Of a DNA stretch of 13,257 bases, positions 7,150 to 13,257 are shown in pieces (positions within the stretch are counted from its first letter, which is position 1; each line of letters begins with the position of its first letter). Position numbers and translations under genes: made by a program. Origin of the DNA: JALYSX01 sp035544315. GTDB taxonomy: Bacteria; Vulcanimicrobiota; Vulcanimicrobiia; Vulcanimicrobiales; Vulcanimicrobiaceae. Below the pieces are notes generated by a model, which saw nothing but the letters and a program-made list of their open reading frames with translations, ran no database searches and was not told the origin of the DNA. Where the stretch lies: positions 1 to 13,257 of the forward strand of contig DATKGB010000059.1 of assembly GCA_035544315.1 (NCBI GenBank). Reading direction: 5' to 3'.

Positions 7150-7484
7150 GGATTGGCGGATGGAGCCGAACGCGCGCGTGTCGCCCGTTTGATAAAGACG
7201 ATCGCCTCGTTGGGCGCGACCATTTTGAGCCGGTCGTGGATTTCGGGAACCGCGCCGCGCGGGTCGGCCAGCCGTTTGATCTCGCGCAGTTGCTCGCGAC
7301 GCCGCACCTGCATATCGCGTACGTCGGCATTGACGCTGGAAAGTTTGTTAGCCATCGCGAGGTTCTCTTGAACGATCCGAGCGAATTGAATCGCGATCAG
7401 CACGAACACCAACGACGAAAGTGCTCCGACTCCCAAACGTCCGACAAGGCGCAACGTATCGAAGGCGCGCGAACGACGCTTCAC
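7146..7484 (-). CDS. FtsB/DivIC-like septum formation initiator protein
   Basis: This is a small bitopic membrane protein of 112 residues. A basic cytoplasmic N terminus (MKRRSRAF) is followed by one hydrophobic segment (about 14-35, LVGRLGVGALSSLVFVLIAI) and then a helical coiled-coil-like stretch to about 75. The family-type motif DPRGAVPEIHDRLKMVAPNEAIVFIK (74-99) follows, where members carry AR..LGMV.PGE. FtsB/DivIC proteins join FtsL and FtsQ/DivIB to activate septal peptidoglycan synthesis. The start is GTG 7484 in a GTGA overlap with the accA stop; an open frame continues far upstream but only as a shadow of accA. The tail ends in an RSAPSANP-type disordered stretch. Sequence is divergent, so the topology plus motif and the neighbouring S1 and Ppx genes carry the call. 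Confidence 0.8.
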   Translation of the reverse strand: MKRRSRAFDTLRLVGRLGVGALSSLVFVLIAIQFARIVQENLAMANKLSSVNADVRDMQVRRREQLREIKRLADPRGAVPEIHDRLKMVAPNEAIVFIKRATRARSAPSANP

Positions 7485-8461
7485 GTTGACGGGCTCATTC
7501 CGTCGCTGCGCTCGTCTTGCCAAGCGCCAAATCGGCGGTACTTGCGATATCGTTCCTCCAGTAACGCGGGAACGGGTATCTTTCCCAGCGTTTGCAACGA
7601 TTCGTCGATCGCTCCCAGCATGCGGGATACGACCCCGGCCGGTTCGCGATGCGCGCCTCCCAGCGGTTCGGTGACGACCTCGTCGACGATGCCAAACCCG
7701 CGGAGATCCGCAGCGGTTAACTTCAACCGCGACGCCGCCTCTTCCGCCTTTGAAGCATCGCCCCATAGGATCGCCGCGCAACCCTCCGGAGAAGCGACCG
7801 AATACACGCTGTGCTCGAGCATAATCACGCGGTCGGCGATGGCTAGCGCCAACGCGCCGCCCGAGCCGCCCTCGCCCACGATCGCTGCCACGATCGGGAC
7901 GCGTGCCAGGGTGAACTCGTACAGGCATTGTGCGATCGCCTCGGATTGCGCGTGTTCCTCGGACGCGATTCCCGGGTCCGCACCCTTGGTGTCGACGAAG
8001 GTCACGATCGGCAGACCCAAACGCGAGGCCAAGTGGGCCAAACGCTTTACCTTCCGGTAGCCTTCGGGCGTCACCATACCGAAGTTCCGCCGCAAGTTTT
8101 CCTTGGTGTCGCGGCCACGCTGTTGACCGATAGCCACGACCGCCCGCCCGCGCAACATTGCAAACCCGCCGACCACCGCGGGGTCGTCGCGGAAATGGCG
8201 ATCGCCATGCAACTCGTCGAAACGATCCAACTGCGAAAGGTAATCTAACGACGTCGGGCGAGCGGGGTGGCGTGCCATGTTGACTTTTTGCCACGGCGTC
8301 ATGTCGCCGAAAATCTGCTGTTGGATCTCGGCATATTTACGTTCTAGCGCGGCGATCTCGGTCGACATATCGAGGGGCTGATTGGCGTTGGCTGCACGGA
8401 GCTCGGCAATGCGTTTCTGCAGCTCCAGTAAGCCCTTCTCGCGCTCCACGATGAGATTCAC
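7481..8461 (-). CDS. accA: Acetyl-CoA carboxylase carboxyltransferase, alpha subunit
   Basis: With AccD it moves the carboxyl group from biotin-carrier protein to acetyl-CoA, making malonyl-CoA for fatty-acid synthesis (cytoplasm). The 326 residues match the family length (E. coli 319). The N-terminal helical region (1-60) is followed by the crotonase-like core: YLSQLDRFDELHGDRHFRDD (74-93), GRDTKENLRRNFGM (116-129), PEGYRKVKRLA, FVDTKGADPG (155-164), and the oxyanion-type glycine loop GEGGSGGA (196-203). SPEGCAAILW follows. Start GTG 8461 overlaps the accD stop by 4 bases (GTGA), so the two subunits are translationally coupled, as expected for a stoichiometric complex. The accB/accC genes are not in the window. 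Confidence 0.98.
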   Translation of the reverse strand: MNLIVEREKGLLELQKRIAELRAANANQPLDMSTEIAALERKYAEIQQQIFGDMTPWQKVNMARHPARPTSLDYLSQLDRFDELHGDRHFRDDPAVVGGFAMLRGRAVVAIGQQRGRDTKENLRRNFGMVTPEGYRKVKRLAHLASRLGLPIVTFVDTKGADPGIASEEHAQSEAIAQCLYEFTLARVPIVAAIVGEGGSGGALALAIADRVIMLEHSVYSVASPEGCAAILWGDASKAEEAASRLKLTAADLRGFGIVDEVVTEPLGGAHREPAGVVSRMLGAIDESLQTLGKIPVPALLEERYRKYRRFGAWQDERSDGMSPST

Positions 8462-9321
8462 GAACCCGCCCGGACGTGCGCGCGTTTACCGGCTGCAACG
8501 TAGTCGAGAATGCGGGCCAAAGTAACCTTGACGTCGTGACGCTCGATGACCATGTCGATGTGGCCTTTTTCGAGCAAGAACTCGGCGGTTTGGAATTGGT
8601 CCGGCAGTTTCTGACGGATCGTCTGTTCGATCACGCGGCGGCCGGCAAACCCGATCATCGCTTTGGATTCTGCGACGATCACGTCGGCCTGAAACGCAAA
8701 CGACGCCGAGACGCCGCCGGTGGTCGGATCGGTCAACACCACGCCCAGAAAGTTGCCGTCTTCGGAAAAGCGCGTGACCGCGGCGGTCGTCTTGGCCAAC
8801 TGCATCAGCGCTAACATGCCTTCTTCCATGCGCGCGCCGCCCGACGCGGTGAACAGGATGCACGGCATTTTGCGCCGGCGCGCTTCCTCTAACAACAGCG
8901 CGATGCGCTCGCCGACGACCGTCCCCATCGTCCCGCCGCGAAAATGAAAATCCATCACGCCCAACGCGACGTCGAATCCGCCGATCTGCCCAAAGCCGCA
9001 AACGACGCCTTCGGTCAGACCGCTCTTCTCGCGGTCGCCCGCGAGTTTGGCGGGATAGGTTCTCTTATCGACCCAACCCAGCGGGTCGCGCGTTTGCACC
9101 TCGGCACCGATCTCGCTGAAGTTTCCATCGACGATCGTCGCGATGCGGTCGTACGCACCCATCCGAAAGTTATGTCCGCACCGCGTACAGACGAACAAAT
9201 TAGCGGCCAAGTCGCGACTATAGAGCACCTCGCCGCACGACGGGCATTTGCTCCATAGCGCCGCGTCGCCTCCAGCTTCAGACTTACTGCGACGGCTGCG
9301 CAGCCACTCGGGCATCGGCAT
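8458..9321 (-). CDS. accD: Acetyl-CoA carboxylase carboxyltransferase, beta subunit
   Basis: This is the zinc-containing partner of AccA in the alpha2-beta2 carboxyltransferase. The 287 residues carry an N-terminal zinc ribbon with Cys26, Cys29, Cys45 and Cys48 (CPSC...CTRC). The core follows: MDFHFRGGTMGTVVGE (123-138), TASGGARMEEGMLALMQ (158-174), DPTTGGVSASFAF (198-210) and GFAGRRVIEQTIRQ (224-237), all standard. The start is ATG 9321; a second ATG at 9315 is possible. Only a weak GAG lies upstream, but the glycosyltransferase stop is 2 bases away, so reinitiation is likely. The accA overlap supports co-expression. Conserved residues look intact. Confidence 0.98.
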   Translation of the reverse strand: MPMPEWLRSRRSKSEAGGDAALWSKCPSCGEVLYSRDLAANLFVCTRCGHNFRMGAYDRIATIVDGNFSEIGAEVQTRDPLGWVDKRTYPAKLAGDREKSGLTEGVVCGFGQIGGFDVALGVMDFHFRGGTMGTVVGERIALLLEEARRRKMPCILFTASGGARMEEGMLALMQLAKTTAAVTRFSEDGNFLGVVLTDPTTGGVSASFAFQADVIVAESKAMIGFAGRRVIEQTIRQKLPDQFQTAEFLLEKGHIDMVIERHDVKVTLARILDYVAAGKRAHVRAGS

Positions 9322-9323
9322 CG

Positions 9324-10034
9324 TTAGTGTCTCGACAATCGCGCGGCGTAGAGATTGCGCAACTGTTTGAGGTAATTGAAAATTTCTTTTTGATTCAGTT
9401 TGGATTCCCCGACAATTCGATCGGTGAAGACGTACGGGATTTCCAGCGCTTTTCCGTATTTGGCTTTTGCGACGACTTCGAGTCCGATCTTAAAACCGAT
9501 CGGATCGAGTTGCACCCCATCGAGCGCTGCGCGCTTCACCAAGAAGTAGCCGCTGGTAATATCCTTGACGTTGGTCAGCGGTCGCGCCAGCATGCAGGCG
9601 ATGCGGGACGTAATGATGCGACGGCGCGGCCAATTTACGATGCCGCCGCCGGGCACGTAGCGACTGCCGATGGCTAGTCCGTACTCACCGGAGGCCAGCG
9701 CGGCGACCATCTTCGGGAGAATCTCGATGTCGTGGCTAAAATCGGCGTCCATCGCCCCGAGCGCCACCGATTCGGGCCGCGCGGTTTTCCAGCCGTCGAT
9801 CACGCCACTGGAGAGGCCCAACTTCCCCGGCCGGTGCAAGCAGCGCACCGGGAGTTGCGTCGCTAGGCGATCGACGATCGCTCCAGTTCCGTCGGGCGAG
9901 TTGTCGTCCACGACGACGATCTCGCCATCGAGGCCGGCCGACGTAAAAATCGCCGACACGGCACGTAACAGACGTTCGATGCCGCCTGCTTCATTGTACG
10001 TCGGAACCACGATCGAGAACGGGAACAATTTCAT
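9324..10034 (-). CDS. Polyprenol-phosphate mannosyltransferase-like GT2 glycosyltransferase
   Basis: This 236-residue glycosyltransferase family 2 enzyme is of dolichol/polyprenol monophosphate mannose synthase type (DPM1/Ppm1-like). It would move a sugar from a GDP- or UDP-sugar to a lipid phosphate at the inner membrane face. Motifs are VVPTYNEAGGI (10-20), VVDDNSPDGTG (41-51), the DxD-containing MDADFSHD (95-102), and IGSRYVPGGGI, followed by DITSGYFLVKR and FTDRIVGESKLN. There is no C-terminal membrane domain, as in single-domain DPM1. ATG 10034 is chosen over an in-frame TTG at 10040, because PFSIVVPTYNE begins the family just after it. The stop is 2 bases before accD. The lipid-linked sugar could feed protein or envelope glycosylation; the sugar type is uncertain. 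Confidence 0.9.
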   Translation of the reverse strand: MKLFPFSIVVPTYNEAGGIERLLRAVSAIFTSAGLDGEIVVVDDNSPDGTGAIVDRLATQLPVRCLHRPGKLGLSSGVIDGWKTARPESVALGAMDADFSHDIEILPKMVAALASGEYGLAIGSRYVPGGGIVNWPRRRIITSRIACMLARPLTNVKDITSGYFLVKRAALDGVQLDPIGFKIGLEVVAKAKYGKALEIPYVFTDRIVGESKLNQKEIFNYLKQLRNLYAARLSRH

Positions 10035-10047
10035 ACTCAACCGGACG

Positions 10048-10370
10048 TTATACGACTGCGATGCGGTCCTTGCCTGCGCTTTTCGCGCGGTAAAGCGCCT
10101 CGTCGGCGCGCCGCATCAGATCGCTGGCTCCGATCGTGACGAAGGCTCTGGACGACAAGGGGACCGGTTGTCGCATCGTCTCCACGATGCGCTCGGCCAT
10201 CACCGACGACGCATCCAGGTCGGCAACGTCGTTCTGACGACCACAAATTCGTCACCGCCGATTCGCGCGACGATGTCGCCGCCACGAATCGAAGCGACCA
10301 GTCGTAGCGCAACTTCGCGCAACGCCTCGTCGCCGCAGGGGGAAATCCGCCTAGCGAGCGATGACAGGTT
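10048..10370 (-). pseudogene. Decayed GGDEF (diguanylate cyclase) domain remnant
   Basis: A broken GGDEF domain lies in the gap between rsmE and the glycosyltransferase. One frame (10370 to 10236) reads GDEALREVALRLVASIRGGD then IVARIGGDEFVVV, with the signature loop intact. That frame then stops after about 12 unrelated residues. The homology resumes in another frame at 10233 (NDVADLDASSVMAERI, then RRADEALYRAKSAGKDRI, stop 10048-10050). A frameshift therefore falls at about 10234. The stretch between FVTIGAS and DLMRRAD (around 10125) is about ten residues shorter than functional relatives (usual SIGVA...LLRRAD). The N-terminal part of the domain (DxFKxxND region) is missing: a stop at 10371-10373 precedes the first similarity. 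It cannot make a working c-di-GMP synthase. A sequencing error could explain the frameshift alone, but not the truncation. Confidence 0.88.
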
Positions 10371-10393
10371 TTACCAAGGGTTTAGAATTGCAT

Positions 10394-10408
10394 CCGCGCG
10401 CAGCGCGG
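10394..10408 (-). terminator. GC-rich hairpin after rsmE, possible weak terminator
   Basis: Five bases beyond the rsmE stop, the minus strand reads CCGCGC TGC GCGCGG, a perfect 6-bp all-GC stem with a 3-base loop. It is followed by ATGCAATTCTAAA rather than a T run, so intrinsic termination is uncertain. It is the only strong hairpin I see at the edge of the hrcA-dnaJ-rsmE block. It could also be an mRNA 3'-end stabiliser. Confidence 0.4.
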
Positions 10409-10412
10409 CACT

Positions 10413-11141
10413 TTAGGGACTCAGATAGGAGAGAACAGCAACGAGCATCATCGCGGCGGTTTCGGTTCGCAGAATCGTGCGGCCAAGCCAGACGAGGTGC
10501 GCCCCAGCGGCGTTGGCGGCGGCAGCCTCATCGTGCGAAAAGCCGCCCTCCGGGCCGATCAGGACCAGGACGTCGAGCGCGCCGGGCAACAGCGCGGGTA
10601 ACGCTTCGCGCAGCGGTACGGGATCGGCTAACTCCCACGGCATTAGCACGAGGTCGTAGTCGCCGAACGTTGCCAACAGCGCGTCGAATGCTAACGGTTG
10701 GGCAATCGGCGGGACGTCGCTGCGACCGGATTGCGCCGCCGCGGCCTTGGCCAGCCTGCCCCAGCGATCGAGCTTGGTTTGGCCGGCGCGTGCGATCGTG
10801 CGCTCGGAGAGCAGCGGGACGATCTGGGCCACGCCCAGCTCGGTGAGCTTCTCGACCACGAACTCCATCTTCTGGCCTTTGGGAACGCCCTGTGCGACCG
10901 TAATCCGCAACGCGTCGGCAGTTCGGCCGACCGCGAAGAGTTCTTCGAGCCGCGCGATGACGTCGCTGCCGCGGATCGAAAGTCGCGCGCGAAAGCGCTG
11001 CGCGCTGGAGTCGATCGCTTCGATTTCGTCGCCGTCGCGCAACCGCAACACCAACGCGATCTTCCGGGCGTCGCCGCCCTCGAGCGAAACGACTTCGCCG
11101 ACGTCATGCTGACCTTCAACAAAAAAGCGGGGCAGGCTCAA
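10413..11141 (-). CDS. rsmE: 16S rRNA (uracil-1498 N3)-methyltransferase RsmE
   Basis: This is a SPOUT-class enzyme that methylates N3 of U1498 in 16S rRNA of the 30S subunit using SAM. The 242 residues begin with a PUA-like domain (MSLPRFFV through EELFAVG, about 1-70), then a knotted SPOUT domain. Motifs are PKGQKMEFVVEKLTELGV (87-104), the RW and AAAQSGRSDVPP blocks (126-145), LIGPEGGFSHDE (194-205) and LGRTILRTETAAM (219-231), which form the SAM knot. The start is TTG 11141, overlapping the dnaJ TGA by 4 bases (TTGA); a TTG start is supported by the family N terminus SLPRFF. The dnaJ-rsmE order is common in bacteria. The stop is TAA 10413-10415, and a hairpin follows. Confidence 0.96.
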   Translation of the reverse strand: MSLPRFFVEGQHDVGEVVSLEGGDARKIALVLRLRDGDEIEAIDSSAQRFRARLSIRGSDVIARLEELFAVGRTADALRITVAQGVPKGQKMEFVVEKLTELGVAQIVPLLSERTIARAGQTKLDRWGRLAKAAAAQSGRSDVPPIAQPLAFDALLATFGDYDLVLMPWELADPVPLREALPALLPGALDVLVLIGPEGGFSHDEAAAANAAGAHLVWLGRTILRTETAAMMLVAVLSYLSP

Positions 11142-12253
11142 TCGGGTTTGAACGCTTCCTTGACGCGATCGAGGAACGAACGTTCGTCGACGTTGTCACC
11201 TCCGGCGCGCGCATACTCTTCGAGCATTTCGCGTTGGCGCTTGTTGACCTTGTTGGGCACGACGACGTGTACGGTTACGTGATGGTCGCCGCGCTGGCCG
11301 CCGCGCACGCCGGGCATACCGCGTCCGCGCAACCGAATCGTCGTTCCGCCTTGGGTTCCCGCCGGCACCGCCAGCGGCAGTTGGCCCTCCAACGACGGCG
11401 CCTCGATGGTCGCGCCCATCGCGGCCTGCGGAAACGAAATTGGAACGTCGACGTACGTGTCCAATCCATCGCGCTTGAAGCGCGGATGACGCGCTACGTT
11501 GAGGTAGACGTAGAGATCGCCGGCCGGGCCGCCGCGCATGCCGGCTTCGCCGCTGCCCGAAATGCGGATGCGCGACCCGTCGTCGACGCCCGCGGGGGCT
11601 TTAACGCTGAGTTTGCGCTCGACCTCGCGTCGTCCGCGACCGGCACAGGCCGGACACGGCTGCGCGAGCCGTTGGCCTTCGCCGTTGCATGCAGAGCAGG
11701 TAGTCTGCGTGACGAACTGTCCCAGCGGTGTCTGACGTACTTGGCGCATCACGCCCGAGCCCGAGCAGCGGTCGCAAGGCAGAATCAGCGAACCCGGCGC
11801 GGCGCCCGAACCCTTACAGGTTTCGCATTGCGCCAAATGCGAGAACGAGATTTCTTTGGTGGTTCCCGCAAACGCTTCTTCGAGGGTGATTTCCAAATCG
11901 TAGCGCAGATCGGAACCGCGCGCCGGGCCGGCGCGCCGAGCCTGTTGAGCGCCTCCGCGCATGTCGCCGAAAAACATGTCAAAAATGTCGCCGAAACCGG
12001 CCGAACCGTAATTCTGGCCGAAGCTCGCGCCGTTGCCGACGGCGCCGAAGCGATCGTATTGCGCGCGCTTGTTGGGGTCGGAGAGGACTTCGTAGGCTTC
12101 GTTAATTTCTTTGAAGCGATGCTCCGCGCCGGCTTTGTCGCTGGCTACGTCGGGATGATGGGTACGCGCAAGCGAGCGATAGGCTCGCTTGATATCGTCG
12201 GAGGGTGCGTCGCGCGCGACGCCCAGCGTTTCGTAATAGTCTTTGGTCGGCAT
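11138..12253 (-). CDS. dnaJ: Chaperone protein DnaJ
   Basis: This type I Hsp40 co-chaperone stimulates DnaK ATP hydrolysis and binds unfolded proteins. The 371 residues are full length. The J-domain (about 5-70) has HPD at 33-35. The Gly/Phe-rich linker (72-100) reads GFGDIFDMFFGD. The zinc domain has all four CxxCxGxG repeats (Cys143/146, 160/163, 186/189, 200/203). Beta-rich substrate-binding and dimerisation domains follow. ATG 12253 is 16 bases after the hrcA stop; only a weak A-rich stretch stands where a Shine-Dalgarno would be. It is co-transcribed with hrcA and so probably under HrcA control. dnaK and grpE, normally between them in Firmicutes, are absent here, as in the hrcA-dnaJ2-rsmE layout of Actinobacteria. 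Confidence 0.98.
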   Translation of the reverse strand: MPTKDYYETLGVARDAPSDDIKRAYRSLARTHHPDVASDKAGAEHRFKEINEAYEVLSDPNKRAQYDRFGAVGNGASFGQNYGSAGFGDIFDMFFGDMRGGAQQARRAGPARGSDLRYDLEITLEEAFAGTTKEISFSHLAQCETCKGSGAAPGSLILPCDRCSGSGVMRQVRQTPLGQFVTQTTCSACNGEGQRLAQPCPACAGRGRREVERKLSVKAPAGVDDGSRIRISGSGEAGMRGGPAGDLYVYLNVARHPRFKRDGLDTYVDVPISFPQAAMGATIEAPSLEGQLPLAVPAGTQGGTTIRLRGRGMPGVRGGQRGDHHVTVHVVVPNKVNKRQREMLEEYARAGGDNVDERSFLDRVKEAFKPD

Positions 12254-12269
12254 CGGTTTCTTTTTTGGG

Positions 12270-13257
12270 CTATTTGATTTCGACGGAGGAGAGACGTTCG
12301 GACAACGTCTCGGCGGTTCCGGCCGCCAGCGCCATCAGGCGCGCGTAGGGCATACGCCGCGGCCCCAGGATGGAAAGCGTGCCGATCGCATGGTTGCCGA
12401 AGCGATACGGCACGGTGACGACCGAGAGGTCGTTCAACTCATCAAGACCAAGCTCGCGCCCGATCTTGACGCTGGGCGCCTCGGCATTCATCGCATCGGC
12501 GACGATGTCGTAGAGCGTCTTCTGCTCTTCGACGATGCGCAGAATCGAACGCAACTTCTTGAGGTCCTGAAACTCCGGCTGGTCGAGCAAGTTCTGGGCG
12601 CCTGCCGCCGCGACCGAGGGCTCCTGCTGAACGCGAGCGTTACGTAGCGCGTTGCTGACGACGCCGCGCAAGTCTTCGGAAAGCGCTAGGTCGCGCACGA
12701 GCGCGACGACCTCCCGATCGCCGATTTCGCGCAACGCGGAGTTTGCGAAGCGCGCGTTGAGCGCGTTGGACAGGCGCGTAAAGTCGTCGGGCGCGGCATC
12801 GCAAGCTAGTTCGAACACGCTTTGCGCCGCGACGCCCAGCGAGGTGACCACGATCGCGACGCCGGTGCGGGCGCTCAACCAGATCAACTGCAGGTGCTTA
12901 AAGACGATCTGCGCGTCGGCCTCTGGGCGCGTAACGAATGCCAGATTGTTGGAGAGTCGCCCTAAAACGCGGGTCGCGTTGTTGATGATCTCATCGAGTT
13001 CGCGGCTGGCATCGCGCAGTTCGTCGCCGATGCGTCGACGTTCGGGCGCGCCCAACTGCTCGGGCTGCATCAGATCGTCGACGTAGGTTCGGTAACCGGC
13101 GTCGGACGGCACGCGACCCGCCGAAGTATGCGGCTGTACCAAATAGCCGCTCGCCTCCAGTTCGGCCATCTCGTTGCGAACCGTCGCCGAGCTGACCCCC
13201 AAGTTGTACTTTTGGGTGAGCGTCTGCGACCCAACCGGCTCGCCGGAGGCCCTCCCT
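12270..13257 (-). CDS. hrcA: Heat-inducible transcription repressor HrcA (5' end beyond window)
   Basis: This repressor binds CIRCE inverted repeats and shuts off class I heat-shock genes. The frame stays open past the first in-window start candidate (TTG 13202) to the edge. The residues read SGEPVGSQTLTQKYNL ahead of GVSSATVRNEMAELEASGYL, which is the canonical winged-helix region, so TTG 13202 is internal and the gene is partial. About 329 residues are visible, missing perhaps 15-20. Downstream are QPHTSAGRVPSDAGYRTYVDD, a GAF-like middle domain, and the C-terminal VVTVPYRFGNHAIGTLSILGPRRMPYARLMAL block. The stop TAG is 16 bases before dnaJ. Its CIRCE operator would lie outside the window, and none is seen inside. 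Confidence 0.97.
   Translation of the reverse strand, partial: GRASGEPVGSQTLTQKYNLGVSSATVRNEMAELEASGYLVQPHTSAGRVPSDAGYRTYVDDLMQPEQLGAPERRRIGDELRDASRELDEIINNATRVLGRLSNNLAFVTRPEADAQIVFKHLQLIWLSARTGVAIVVTSLGVAAQSVFELACDAAPDDFTRLSNALNARFANSALREIGDREVVALVRDLALSEDLRGVVSNALRNARVQQEPSVAAAGAQNLLDQPEFQDLKKLRSILRIVEEQKTLYDIVADAMNAEAPSVKIGRELGLDELNDLSVVTVPYRFGNHAIGTLSILGPRRMPYARLMALAAGTAETLSERLSSVEIK

Noticed and set aside
7146..8294. Long 382-codon reading of the FtsB-like gene
   Set aside because: Only the last 112 codons match the family; the upstream part is a shadow of accA, and GTG 7484 in GTGA is the natural start.
10037..10312. 91-codon minus-strand open frame in the rsmE-GT2 gap
   Set aside because: It is in the wrong frame relative to the GGDEF remnant in the same DNA; its translation resembles nothing.
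11234..12277. 347-codon plus-strand open frame opposite dnaJ
   Set aside because: It is the antisense of dnaJ, whose J-domain, zinc repeats and length are all intact; high GC keeps opposite frames open and the translation resembles no family.
1..13257. CRISPR array, IS element, CIRCE operator or riboswitch
   Set aside because: No regularly spaced repeats, no terminal inverted repeats with a transposase, no TTAGCACTC-N9-GAGTGCTAA pattern and no recognisable riboswitch leader; the only gap over 300 bases holds the GGDEF remnant.

Overview
The window is a gene-dense stretch of a high-GC bacterial chromosome. Apart from one plus-strand peptidase gene at the left edge, every gene lies on the minus strand. 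Junctions are very tight: GTGA, ATGA or TTGA 4-base overlaps, a 1-base TAGTG overlap, and gaps of 2 to 23 bases. Five starts are GTG or TTG. The content is bacterial housekeeping plus secreted peptidases. The hrcA-dnaJ-rsmE order (as in Actinobacteria), the FtsB/DivIC-S1-Ppx order (a Firmicutes-like arrangement) and the two-protein bacterial carboxyltransferase suggest a deep-branching high-GC lineage. My best guess from memory is Candidatus Eremiobacterota (WPS-2) or a relative. That is a low-confidence inference, not a search result.

Left part (1-3480). The 3' portion of an M61 glycyl-aminopeptidase-like gene with a C-terminal PDZ domain runs rightward. It meets, 3 bases away, a leftward YqjM-type Old Yellow Enzyme gene. 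Next come a small helical protein and an overlapping minimal nucleotidyltransferase, a pair that looks like a toxin-antitoxin-type module. They sit just downstream of a tRNA-Leu(UAA) gene.

Central and right parts (3478-13257, all minus strand, listed in transcription order from the right edge). hrcA (5' end off the window), dnaJ and rsmE form a heat-shock/translation block. A roughly 380-base gap follows, holding a hairpin and a decayed GGDEF (diguanylate cyclase) remnant. After that come a polyprenol-phosphate mannosyltransferase-like GT2 gene, accD, accA, an FtsB/DivIC-like division gene, an S1-like gene, a short Ppx/GppA phosphatase, a secreted S9 peptidase, a DUF2630 gene and the tRNA-Leu.

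The middle block joins fatty-acid initiation (acetyl-CoA carboxyltransferase), lipid-linked sugar donor synthesis, septum formation and (p)ppGpp/polyphosphate hydrolysis. This is consistent with co-expression of envelope growth and stress-response functions. I see no CRISPR array, IS element, phage gene or rRNA. No clearly new multi-gene system is evident. The least ordinary items are the nucleotidyltransferase pair beside the tRNA, the broken GGDEF gene and the S1-like protein with a charged tail.
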